In this document: positions 27,737 to 35,330 of the stretch, one piece after another
Layout: each line of letters begins with the position of its first letter
Position numbering within the stretch: the stretch's first letter is position 1
DNA from: Eubacteriaceae bacterium
GTDB taxonomy: Bacteria > Bacillota > Clostridia > Lachnospirales > Lachnospiraceae
Assembly: GCA_910574015.1 (NCBI GenBank)
Contig: CAJSYQ010000001.1
Location: forward strand, 236,637-300,636
Reading direction: 5' to 3'
Length of the DNA: 64,000 bases
Notes under the pieces: model-generated
The model's input: the letters and a program-made list of their open reading frames with translations, nothing else
The model's database searches: none
Told to the model about the DNA's origin: nothing
Position numbers and translations under genes: made by a program

Positions 27737-28483
27737 TTATGCGTTCACGATCTTACCAAAATCCGGTTTCAGGGACGCACCACCGATGAGTCCGCCGTCA
27801 ATATCCGGTTTTGCAAGAAGCTCCGCCGCATTGCCGGCATTCATGGAGCCGCCGTACTGAATGCGGATGGCATCTGCTGTCGCCGTATCATAAATCTCAC
27901 CGATCACCTGCCGGATTGCTGCACAGACCTCCTGTGCCTGGTCTGCCGTCGCCGTCTCGCCTGTGCCAATGGCCCAGATCGGCTCATAGGCGATCACTGC
28001 CTTCTTCGCCTGGTCTGCCGTTACATTCTGGAATGCAATTTTGATCTGCATCCTGATCCAGTCCACATAGATTCCCTGCTTTCTCTGAGTCAGCGTCTCA
28101 CCACAGCAGATAATGGGAGTGAGCTCATGTTCTAATGCCTTCAGCACTTTCTTATTCACAGTCTCATCTGTCTCGGCAAAATACTCTCTCCTCTCGGAAT
28201 GACCGATGATCACATATTTTACACCGGCATCCACCAGCATATTGGGAGAAATCTCGCCGGTATAGGCGCCGCTCTCTTCAAAATAAAGATTCTCCGCACC
28301 AATAGCTACATTGCTCCCTTTCACGGCCTCTACCGCGGGAACAAGATCAATAGCCGGCACACAGAATACCACGTCAACAGCATCATTTTTTACCAGCGGC
28401 AGAAGCTCGTCGATCAGAGCCTTCGCCTCACTGGGGGTCTTATTCATCTTCCAGTTGCCCGCAATAATCCTTCTTCTGGACAT
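27737..28483 (-). CDS. tpiA: Triosephosphate isomerase
   Basis: Interconverts dihydroxyacetone phosphate and glyceraldehyde-3-phosphate. The 248 residues have the full TIM-barrel signature: the Lys in AGNWKMNKT, the His in [11 protein letters not shown], the catalytic Glu in [13 protein letters not shown], and the phosphate loop in YGGSMNAGN and [15 protein letters not shown] ribosome site precedes the ATG. It follows pgk, separated by the 60-bp repeat tract, in the order gap-pgk-tpiA usual in Bacillota. Confidence 0.97.
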   Translation of the reverse strand: MSRRRIIAGNWKMNKTPSEAKALIDELLPLVKNDAVDVVFCVPAIDLVPAVEAVKGSNVAIGAENLYFEESGAYTGEISPNMLVDAGVKYVIIGHSERREYFAETDETVNKKVLKALEHELTPIICCGETLTQRKQGIYVDWIRMQIKIAFQNVTADQAKKAVIAYEPIWAIGTGETATADQAQEVCAAIRQVIGEIYDTATADAIRIQYGGSMNAGNAAELLAKPDIDGGLIGGASLKPDFGKIVNA

Positions 28484-28530
28484 ACAATTCCCTCCATAGT
28501 CTCAATGTATCATTCTACTTTTCTGTCAAA

Positions 28531-28730
28531 TTATTTATCGTTTGCTGCGAGCTACAAAGGTGTAGCCGCAGCCATGACTTTTCCGACTAGTTATTTATCG
28601 TTTGCTGCAAGCTACAAAGGTGTAGCCGCAGCCATGACTTTTCCGACTAGTTATTTATCGTTTGCTGCAAGCTACAAAGGTGTAGCCGCAGCCATGACTT
28701 TTCCGACTAGTTATTTATCGTTTGCTGCGG
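28531..28730. repeat. 60-bp tandem repeat (3 full copies and a partial fourth) at the pgk 3' end
   Basis: Copies begin at 28531, 28591 and 28651, with a partial copy from 28711. Copies 2 and 3 are identical, and copy 1 differs at one base seen (GCGAGC for GCAAGC). Each copy begins with the complement of the last pgk codons (AANDK and TAA), and the partial fourth is the real pgk end. Each unit contains an inverted repeat (GCTGC...GCTAC with GTAGC...GCAGC) that can fold as a hairpin. This looks like a minisatellite grown from the gene end. Confidence 0.95.
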
Positions 28731-29907
28731 CTACACCTGGGAGGTCTTTTCCTTCCAGGAATTCCAGAGATGCGCCGCCGCCTGTGGAAATATGGGTCAT
28801 TTTATCCCCAAACCCAAGCTGGTTCACTGCTGCTGCACTGTCGCCGCCTCCGATAATGGTCGTAGCGTTGTCAAGCTCTGCCATAGCCTTTGCCACCTCA
28901 ATGGTTCCCTTGGCAAAATTCGGCATCTCAAAGCATCCCATCGGTCCGTTCCAGACAACCGTCTTTGCGCCCTTAATGGCATCGGCAAATAATTTAGAGG
29001 TCTCCGGTCCGATATCAAGCCCCTCCATGTCAGCAGGAATCTCCCCGCGTCCCACAGTCTTATAATTGGCATCATTGGAGAAGTCATCTGCCACTACGGT
29101 ATCAATAGGAATCAGCAGCTTGACGCCCTTCTCCTCTGCCTTCTTCTCCATGTCAAGGGCGTACTGTTTGTACTCTTCCTCAAGGAGGGATTTCCCAACC
29201 TCTTCTCCATGTGCCGCCATAAATGTATATGCCATACCGCCGCCGATGATCAGCGTATCTACCTTGTCAAGAAGGTTATTGATCACGGAGATCTTGGAGG
29301 AAACCTTCGCTCCGCCGAGAATAGCCACAAAGGGCCGTTCCGGATTGTTTACTGCATTTCCAAGGAAATCGATCTCTTTCTGCATCAGATAGCCTACTAC
29401 AGCAGTATCCACATACCCGGTTACGCCGACATTGGAACAGTGTGCCCGGTGAGCGGTCCCGAAAGCATCGTTGACAAACACATCTGCCAGAGAGGCAAGA
29501 TCCTTTGAGAACGCCTCTTCATTCTTTGTCTCCTCTTTGCGGTAACGCGTATTTTCAAGAAGAACAACCTCGCCCTCCTTCATGGCCTCCACAGCCGCCT
29601 TTGCATTGTCGCCTACGACAGCGGCGTCTGCTGCAAACTTCACTTCCTGTCCGAGAAGCTCGGTGAGACGGGCTGCCACTGGAGCCAGGGAGAGTTCTGG
29701 TTTCGGTTCTCCCTTCGGCTTGCCGAGGTGAGAGCAGAGAATCACCTTGCCGCCATCAGCAATAAGCTTCTTGATCGTAGGCAGAGCTGCTACAAGCCGG
29801 TTCTCGTCTGTGATCTTTCCGTCCTGCAGCGGCACATTGAAATCACAGCGGACAAGAACCCGCTGTCCTTTTACATTGATATCATCAACAGATTTTTTAT
29901 TAAGCAT
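28711..29907 (-). CDS. pgk: Phosphoglycerate kinase
   Basis: Makes ATP from 1,3-bisphosphoglycerate. The 398 residues have the family signature [12 protein letters not shown] near the N-terminus, the HLGKPKG substrate loop, the hinge, the nucleotide site [11 protein letters not shown] and [13 protein letters not shown] near the C-terminus. The ATG at 29907 has GAGGT upstream. The last codons are copied in the adjacent 60-bp repeats; the reading frame itself is intact and of normal length. Confidence 0.97.
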   Translation of the reverse strand: MLNKKSVDDINVKGQRVLVRCDFNVPLQDGKITDENRLVAALPTIKKLIADGGKVILCSHLGKPKGEPKPELSLAPVAARLTELLGQEVKFAADAAVVGDNAKAAVEAMKEGEVVLLENTRYRKEETKNEEAFSKDLASLADVFVNDAFGTAHRAHCSNVGVTGYVDTAVVGYLMQKEIDFLGNAVNNPERPFVAILGGAKVSSKISVINNLLDKVDTLIIGGGMAYTFMAAHGEEVGKSLLEEEYKQYALDMEKKAEEKGVKLLIPIDTVVADDFSNDANYKTVGRGEIPADMEGLDIGPETSKLFADAIKGAKTVVWNGPMGCFEMPNFAKGTIEVAKAMAELDNATTIIGGGDSAAAVNQLGFGDKMTHISTGGGASLEFLEGKDLPGVAAANDK

Positions 29908-30013
29908 ATTTTACCTCATTTCTGCAAGGCGAACCTCGTTCACCTTTGCTTTTTTGCGCATAATGCAATGCTTGTGTCGCAGCGCAGACACAAACTTGCG
30001 GTAACAACAAAGA

Positions 30014-30034
30014 GTCCGGTCCTGACGACCGGAC
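30014..30034 (-). terminator. Hairpin after gap, possible terminator or processing site
   Basis: A perfect 8-bp stem GTCCGGTC/GACCGGAC with a five-base loop, followed on the minus strand by TCTTTGTTGTT. It lies 37 bases after the gap stop and before pgk, so it may lower pgk expression relative to gap. Confidence 0.55.
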
Positions 30035-30071
30035 CCCTTTTAGGATCATTACAATATCTTGTCCTGCAGAC

Positions 30072-31088
30072 TTATGCCAGTTCGCTGAAGTATTTGATCG
30101 TACGAACCATCTGGCTTGTATAAGAGTTCTCATTGTCGTACCAGGATATAACCTGAACCTCATACAGATCATCGGAAACTTTGGAAACCATGGTCTGTGT
30201 AGCATCAAACAGGGAGCCATATCTCATACCAACAATATCAGAAGATACAATCTCGTCTTCATTGTATCCGAAGGACTCATTTGCTGCTGCCTTCATGGCT
30301 GCATTGATTCCCTCAACTGTCACATCACTCTTCTTAACAACTGCTGTCAGAATCGTGGTGGAACCGGTAGGAGTAGGTACACGCTGTGCAGAACCGATCA
30401 GTTTGCCGTTCAATTCTGGAATTACAAGACCGATGGCTTTTGCCGCACCAGTGCTGTTCGGAACAATATTCACTGCGGCAGCACGGGATCTTCTCAGATC
30501 GCCTTTTCTCTGCGGTCCGTCCAGAGTCATCTGATCACCAGTATAAGCATGGATCGTAACCATAATACCAGACTGAATTTCTGCGTACTTATTCAGGGCA
30601 TCTGCCATAGGAGCAAGGCAGTTTGTCGTACAGGAAGCTGCTGAAATAATGGTATCCTCTGCTTTCAGAGTCTCATGGTTGGTGTTGTATACGATAGTCG
30701 GAAGGTCATTTCCTGCCGGAGCGGAGATAACAACTTTTCTTGCACCTGCATTGATATGAGCCTGTGCCTTATCCTTGGAGGTGTAGAAACCGGAGCACTC
30801 AAGAACTACATCTACGCCAAGATCACCCCAAGGGCAGTTATTGGCATCCGGGAAAGCATAGATCTTAATCTCTTTTCCGTCCACTGTGATGGAATCATCG
30901 CTGGCAGATACGGAATCTGCTTTCTCATATTTACCCTGGGAAGAGTCATACTTAAGAAGATGCGCAAGCATCTTAGGGCTTGTCAGATCGTTGATCGCTA
31001 CTACCTCATAACCTTCTGCACCAAACATCTGTCTGAATGCAAGACGTCCAATACGTCCAAAACCATTAATCGCTACTTTTACTGACAT
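30072..31088 (-). CDS. gap: Glyceraldehyde-3-phosphate dehydrogenase
   Basis: Glycolytic enzyme that oxidises and phosphorylates glyceraldehyde-3-phosphate. The 338 residues show the NAD-binding start [15 protein letters not shown], the catalytic Cys in [12 protein letters not shown], the sugar-phosphate region [10 protein letters not shown] and the terminal [14 protein letters not shown]. The ATG at 31088 is preceded by GGAGGAAATATC. Its own promoter lies at 31155-31183. It is the first of the gap-pgk-tpiA series. Confidence 0.98.
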   Translation of the reverse strand: MSVKVAINGFGRIGRLAFRQMFGAEGYEVVAINDLTSPKMLAHLLKYDSSQGKYEKADSVSASDDSITVDGKEIKIYAFPDANNCPWGDLGVDVVLECSGFYTSKDKAQAHINAGARKVVISAPAGNDLPTIVYNTNHETLKAEDTIISAASCTTNCLAPMADALNKYAEIQSGIMVTIHAYTGDQMTLDGPQRKGDLRRSRAAAVNIVPNSTGAAKAIGLVIPELNGKLIGSAQRVPTPTGSTTILTAVVKKSDVTVEGINAAMKAAANESFGYNEDEIVSSDIVGMRYGSLFDATQTMVSKVSDDLYEVQVISWYDNENSYTSQMVRTIKYFSELA

Positions 31089-31154
31089 GATATTTCCTCC
31101 TAAATTTTAGTTAAAGTTAAGTTTGTTAAATTTTATACAAACTTGCTTTCCTTT

Positions 31155-31183
31155 ATAATACCCAATTTTACCAAAAAGTTCAA
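31155..31183 (-). promoter_or_regulatory. Sigma-70-type promoter of gap
   Basis: On the minus strand TTGAAC (31178-31183) and TATTAT (31155-31160) are 17 bases apart. The leader of about 60 bases contains a 7-bp inverted repeat, AAGTTTG/CAAACTT (31119-31144), which could shield the 5' end of this abundant mRNA. Confidence 0.7.
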
Positions 31184-31275
31184 GCACTTCTGCGTATTTT
31201 TTGGAAAAATCTTGTGACTGTCCGCTCCCCGCCGGGACACCTGATACCCCGGGAAGGGAGTGAACAGCAGGTATC

Positions 31276-32712
31276 TTACATCCTCCGATACAATTCCTCA
31301 TACTTCCTTGCAGAATTGTTCCAGGAGAAGTCCATTGCCATACCCCGGTCAATAATCTTGTTCCACTCTCTCTTATTGTCGAAGTACACCCTCTTTGCAT
31401 AGCGGATCGTATCCAGCATCTCATGGGCATTGTAATTAGCAAAAGAGAACCCGGTTCCCTTATTCTCATACTCATTGTACGGCTCTACGGTGTCCCTCAG
31501 GCCGCCGGTCTCACGGACGATTGGCACCGTTCCATAGCGCAGGCTCATAAGCTGGCTCAGACCGCAGGGTTCAAACAGCGACGGCATAAGAAACGCGTCA
31601 CAGGAAGCATAAATCTTATGTGAGCGCTCATTGGAATAAAAAATATTTGCCGAAACGCGATCCGGATACTTCCAGGCAAAGTGGCGGAACAGATGCTCGT
31701 ATTTCTCATCACCGGTTCCCAGCACCACCAGCTGGGTATCCTCCGCACAGATTTCTTCAATGACATAATCGATCAGATCAAATCCCTTCTGATCCGTCAG
31801 CCGGGAAACGATACCGATCATAAATTTCCTATCGTCCTGCGCCAGACCAAGTTCTCTCTGAAGAGCCCTCTTATTCTTAATCTTCTCCTTGCGGAAGGTT
31901 CTGGCATCGTAATTCACATCGATCAGCGGATCCTTTGACGGATCATACTCATCATAATCCAGACCATTGACAATGCCTGTGAGACAGCCTGCCCGGGCAT
32001 TGATAAGTCCGTCAAGCTTCTCTCCATAAAACGGCGTCTTGATCTCCTGTGCATAGGTATTGCTCACTGTCGTGATCTGATCCGCATAAACAAGACCGCC
32101 CTTGAGATAATTGGCATCCCCATATGCCTCCAGTTTGTCCGGCGTAAAATAGAAAGCATCCAGTCCCGCCGTGTCCATCACCGTCTTCTTATCCCATATG
32201 CCCTGGAACTTCAGGTTATGTATCGTCATAATCGTCTTGATGCCGCGGTAAAACTCTCCCTGCTGGAAGGAATCCTGCAGGTATACTGGCAGAAGCCCGG
32301 TCTGCCAGTCATGGCAGTGAATGATATCGGGACGAAAATCTATCACCGGAAGCGTAGAAAGAGCCGCCTTGTCAAAGAAGGCAAATTTCTCGATATCCTG
32401 ATAAATCTCCCCGTATGGCTTATCCCCATTAAAATAGAATTCATTATCAAGAAAATAAATGATCACCCCGTTATATTCCATCTTAAAGATACCGACATAC
32501 TGCTTTCTCCATGCCAGTTCAAGATAGAAATGGGTTACATATTCCATCTGATCCTTATATTCCTGTGGAATCGACATATACTTGGGAATCATTACCCGCA
32601 CATCAAATTCATCCTTATTAAAATATTTCGGCAGGGATCCCACTACATCAGCCAGACCGCCGGTTTTAATAAATGGCACACATTCCGAAGCAACAAATAA
32701 TACTTTCTTCAA
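31276..32712 (-). CDS. glgA: Glycogen synthase (ADP-glucose)
   Basis: Extends alpha-1,4-glucan from ADP-glucose (GT5 family). The substrate motif KTGGLADVVGSLPK is at the N-terminus, and the C-terminal GT-B domain has MPSLFEPCGLSQLMSLRYG and VRETGGLRDTV. I choose a TTG start at 32712, giving LKKVLFVASECVPF at the N-terminus. It has GGGGAG seven bases upstream and yields 478 residues, the usual GlgA length. Upstream in-frame ATGs at 32742 and 32787 have poor ribosome sites. The ICE begins shortly upstream of this gene. Confidence 0.93.
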   Translation of the reverse strand: MKKVLFVASECVPFIKTGGLADVVGSLPKYFNKDEFDVRVMIPKYMSIPQEYKDQMEYVTHFYLELAWRKQYVGIFKMEYNGVIIYFLDNEFYFNGDKPYGEIYQDIEKFAFFDKAALSTLPVIDFRPDIIHCHDWQTGLLPVYLQDSFQQGEFYRGIKTIMTIHNLKFQGIWDKKTVMDTAGLDAFYFTPDKLEAYGDANYLKGGLVYADQITTVSNTYAQEIKTPFYGEKLDGLINARAGCLTGIVNGLDYDEYDPSKDPLIDVNYDARTFRKEKIKNKRALQRELGLAQDDRKFMIGIVSRLTDQKGFDLIDYVIEEICAEDTQLVVLGTGDEKYEHLFRHFAWKYPDRVSANIFYSNERSHKIYASCDAFLMPSLFEPCGLSQLMSLRYGTVPIVRETGGLRDTVEPYNEYENKGTGFSFANYNAHEMLDTIRYAKRVYFDNKREWNKIIDRGMAMDFSWNNSARKYEELYRRM

Positions 32713-32754
32713 TACATTTCTCCCCTTTCGGTTTGGATTCATATTATTGTTTCC

Positions 32755-32760
32755 ATTATA
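32755..32760 (-). promoter_or_regulatory. Probable -10 box of glgA
   Basis: A perfect TATAAT on the minus strand, 43 bases upstream of the chosen TTG start. The matching -35 (around TTTCAT) is weak. If correct, this promoter is host sequence and sets the nearest possible edge of the ICE. Confidence 0.4.
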
Positions 32761-32925
32761 CACCAAATTGAGTGCTATGAAAAGCATGAATTTGAAATTA
32801 TATTGCCGATAAAACTACTCTCTGGAGTTGTCATTTTGGTGGAGAGCAGAAAACCGTATAGAATCAGCAGAAAAGCGTAACTACACCTTTTATCAATACC
32901 CACACATAACACTCTTTTTACACCT

Positions 32926-32954
32926 TTGAACATAAAGCCGTATTCCTATATAAT
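32926..32954 (+). promoter_or_regulatory. Sigma-70-type promoter of the first ICE gene
   Basis: TTGAAC (32926-32931) and TATAAT (32949-32954) are 17 bases apart, about 26 bases before the ATG at 32981. It faces into the element and away from glgA. The bases 32761-32925 before it hold no gene. Confidence 0.75.
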
Positions 32955-32980
32955 CAAACCATGAAAGGATGGTGTTGATT

Positions 32981-33160
32981 ATGAGAGAAAAGAGAAATCA
33001 TTTATATGTGGACAACCAAGAACGGAGCATTTTGTTACATAGCCTTGTGGAACTGAAAAACCAGCTCATACAGCAGGGCAGATATACAGACTGCGTTGAC
33101 GAACTGATATTTAAGGTCGTAAACGCACCCGTCAAGAGAATGAAAATTGAATATGTCTAA
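32981..33160 (+). CDS. Small conserved ICE protein, paralogue of the protein at 58470
   Basis: A 59-residue protein starting MREKRNHLYVDNQERSIL and ending in a basic tail (KRMKIEYV). It aligns along its length with the protein at 58470-58667: both have an M-K/R-E-x-R-x-H-L start, an invariant VDELI, and a final AP-x-K-x-x-K segment. This alignment decides the start at 32981 over an ATG 12 bases earlier. It is mostly helical, with no recognised domain. It is alone between a strong promoter and a terminator, so it may regulate the element. Confidence 0.75.
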   Translation: MREKRNHLYVDNQERSILLHSLVELKNQLIQQGRYTDCVDELIFKVVNAPVKRMKIEYV

Positions 33161-33172
33161 GGCACATCACAG

Positions 33173-33216
33173 AGCCGCTTATTCTTATTGATTTTTTAAG
33201 AGTAAGCGGCTTTTTT
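33173..33216 (+). terminator. Strong terminator after the first ICE gene
   Basis: AGCCGCTTA... pairs with ...TAAGCGGCT around an AT-rich loop, followed by six T. It begins 12 bases after the stop codon. Confidence 0.85.
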
Positions 33217-33237
33217 GCGTTCTCTGGTACTCTTACA

Positions 33238-33260
33238 TAGCCACCTTGACAAAGTGGCTA
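33238..33260 (+). other. Leader hairpin before parA
   Basis: TAGCCAC pairs with GTGGCTA around a nine-base loop, and the stem is preceded by TTACA. The same TTACATAGCC start precedes the hairpin at 53352-53389, upstream of another ICE gene. This suggests a repeated control element in this ICE family. It ends 27 bases before the parA ATG. Confidence 0.5.
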
Positions 33261-33287
33261 AATCTATGCGAAAGGAGGACGCACCCT

Positions 33288-34115
33288 ATGTCAAATTGCA
33301 AAGTAATCGCTTTAACCAACCAGAAAGGCGGCGTTGGAAAGACCACCACGGCGGTCAATCTGGGTGTGGCTCTGGCACAGCAGGGCAAAAAAGTTTTGCT
33401 GATTGATGCCGATGCACAGGCAAATTTAACCATGTCTCTCGGTTACAGCCGACCAGACGATTTGCCCGATACGCTCTCGACTATCATGCAGGACATCATT
33501 GATGATAAACCCGTTGATGTTTCCAGAAGCATCCTGCACCATGACGAGGGCGTTGACCTACTCCCGTCCAACATTGAGCTGTCTGGGCTGGAAGTAAGAC
33601 TGATAAACGCCATAAGCCGTGAAAGCGTGCTGAAAACCTGCATCAATGAGGTGAAAAAGAATTACGATACTGTCCTCGTTGATTGTATGCCGAGCTTGGG
33701 GATGCTGACAATCAATGCGCTTGCGGCTGCTAACAGCGTGGTTATCCCGACACAGCCCCATTATCTTTCCGCCAAAGGCTTAGAGCTGTTGCTTCGCTCC
33801 GTGTCTAAAGTGAAACGGCAAATCAATCCCCATCTGCGGATTGACGGTATCTTAATGACGATGGTAATGCCACGCACGAACATCTCTAAGGAAATCACGG
33901 CAACGGTTAAAAGTGCCTACGGGCAGAGGATTAAAGTGTTTGATACCCAGATACCCCACTCCATCCGTGCCGTGGAAGCCACCGCAGAGGGCAAGAGCAT
34001 TTTTGCCTACGACAAAGGCGGCAAGGTAGCCGCCGCTTACGAGCAGTTCGGAAAGGAGGTGGCAGAGCTTGGCGAAAAACAGAGGAAGCAAAATCGAGCT
34101 GACCGCATACGATGA
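33288..34115 (+). CDS. parA: ParA family ATPase
   Basis: A partition ATPase of 275 residues. The deviant Walker A motif is KGGVGKTTTAVNLG, followed by LLIDADAQANLTMSLG. The Walker B-like strand is TVLVDCMPSLGMLTINAL. I start at 33288 (MSNCKVIALTNQ), with AAAGGAGG nine bases upstream, rather than at an in-frame ATG 42 bases before it. parB overlaps the 3' end by 47 bases. In ICEs such a pair stabilises the excised circular form. Confidence 0.95.
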   Translation: MSNCKVIALTNQKGGVGKTTTAVNLGVALAQQGKKVLLIDADAQANLTMSLGYSRPDDLPDTLSTIMQDIIDDKPVDVSRSILHHDEGVDLLPSNIELSGLEVRLINAISRESVLKTCINEVKKNYDTVLVDCMPSLGMLTINALAAANSVVIPTQPHYLSAKGLELLLRSVSKVKRQINPHLRIDGILMTMVMPRTNISKEITATVKSAYGQRIKVFDTQIPHSIRAVEATAEGKSIFAYDKGGKVAAAYEQFGKEVAELGEKQRKQNRADRIR

Positions 34116-35013
34116 CCTCTTTGAAACGGACGAGAGCCGTGCGGAAGCGAATCTAAGCAAAATTAGGGAAATCCCGATTGTGGAGATTGACGAGTTCCCA
34201 GACCACCCGTTCAAGGTCTTGATGGATGAGGACATGGAGCAGCTTGTGGACAGCATAAAGCGGAGCGGCGTAATGACCCCTGCTACTGTCCGCCAGAAAG
34301 AGGGCGGGCGGTATGAGCTAATCAGCGGTCACAGGAGGAAAAAGGCTTGTGAGCTTGCAGGGCTTGAAATGCTCAAATGCGAGGTTAAGGAGCTGACCCG
34401 TGACGAAGCTATCATTGTCATGGTTGAGAGCAATCTCCAAAGGACTACTATCTTGCCGAGTGAGAAAGCCTTTGCGTATAAGATGCGGCTTGAAGCGATG
34501 AAACGGCAGGGACAGCGAAGTGATTTAACTTCGTCGCCAGTGGCGACTAAGTTACAGAGTGGGCGTTCTGATAAAGAATTAGGCGAACTGGTTGGAGAAA
34601 GCAAAGACCAGATACGTCGCTATATCCGTCTGACCGAGCTTGTACCCGAAATCCTGCAAATGGTAGATGAACGCCAGATTGCTTTCCGCCCTGCGGTGGA
34701 AATCTCCTATCTGTCCGAGGAACAGCAATATACGCTTTTAGAAGCGATGGGCTACAATGATGCCACGCCCTCTCTTGCACAGGCTATCAAGATGAAAAAG
34801 TTCATGCAGGAGGGAAAGCTCACGGACGGGGTTATCCAGAGCATCATGCAGGAGGAAAAGCCGAACCAGAAAGAGAAGCCCGCCTTTAAGGACGAGCGGA
34901 TAACCAAGCTCATACCAAAATCCATCCCCAGAGGGCAGGAAACGGATTTTGTCGTAAAGGCGTTGGAGTTTTATAACCGCCACTTGCAGCGGAGCAAGGC
35001 TCACGAGAGGTAG
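34069..35013 (+). CDS. parB: ParB-like partition protein
   Basis: A 314-residue ParB/Spo0J-family protein. The N-terminal ParB/sulfiredoxin-like fold contains the GxxRRKAC-type motif, here LISGHRRKKACELAG. It is followed by VMVESNLQRTTILPSEKAFA and a helix-turn-helix region (GRSDKELGELVGESKDQIRR). The start is TTG at 34069 with AAAGGAGGT upstream. The overlap with parA implies translational coupling. The C-terminus is shorter than in chromosomal Spo0J. Confidence 0.92.
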   Translation: MAKNRGSKIELTAYDDLFETDESRAEANLSKIREIPIVEIDEFPDHPFKVLMDEDMEQLVDSIKRSGVMTPATVRQKEGGRYELISGHRRKKACELAGLEMLKCEVKELTRDEAIIVMVESNLQRTTILPSEKAFAYKMRLEAMKRQGQRSDLTSSPVATKLQSGRSDKELGELVGESKDQIRRYIRLTELVPEILQMVDERQIAFRPAVEISYLSEEQQYTLLEAMGYNDATPSLAQAIKMKKFMQEGKLTDGVIQSIMQEEKPNQKEKPAFKDERITKLIPKSIPRGQETDFVVKALEFYNRHLQRSKAHER

Positions 35014-35330
35014 AACAGGCAAGATGGGGATTTTGGCATGGAACGCCGTGGGAGAAGTCTGCCCCTTTGAGGGACAGCAAATTTTTTTCGGCTTCCCCCT
35101 CTCCACACCTCTCCCCCTTGATACTGCCAGTAACTATCCGAGAAAAGAAATATGCGTAGGCAACGAGCCAAGCGGACGTGCTTGCACGGACATTTGGCGA
35201 CTGCCACGACAGCCGAATGACTTGTGCCTTGTTATGAGTTATTCGGTATAAAGGCTGTCCAGAGGGGCAGCTTTTTCTGTCAGTAAATCAATGAGCAACT
35301 ATCAACATGAGAACGAACAGGAGGTAACGA
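35014..35330 (+). other. Non-coding stretch between parB and the adhesin gene
   Basis: A gap of 317 bases without a convincing gene. It contains a C-rich tract (about 35090-35115), a short palindrome CGTGCTTGCACG (35177-35188) that could be a protein-binding site, and a terminator at 35254-35276. An open frame of 75 codons from 35024 has no ribosome site or family resemblance and is not called. Confidence 0.5.
35254..35276 (+). terminator. Terminator upstream of the adhesin gene
   Basis: GCTGTCC pairs with GGGCAGC (one G-T) around AGAG, followed by five T. It lies 241 bases after parB and 55 bases before the adhesin ATG. Confidence 0.65.

Noticed and set aside
28531..28730. CRISPR array
   Set aside because: The units are tandem without unique spacers, too long, and derived from the pgk end.
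28199..29065. A 288-codon plus-strand frame across tpiA, the 60-bp repeats and pgk, with 20-residue repeats
   Set aside because: It is antisense to two core genes, has no ribosome site, and its protein repeats follow simply from the 60-bp DNA repeats being a multiple of three.
31210..31265. CggR-like operator near gap
   Set aside because: CGGGGT-N6-TGTCC resembles one half-site, but it lies upstream of the -35 box and the second half does not match. It may be part of a weak glgA 3' structure.
35177..35188. parS site
   Set aside because: The palindrome does not resemble the known Spo0J-type parS. It is kept only as a possible binding site.
35024..35251. A 75-codon frame between parB and the adhesin gene
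   Set aside because: There is no ribosome site, its composition is unlike neighbouring genes, and no motif is seen.
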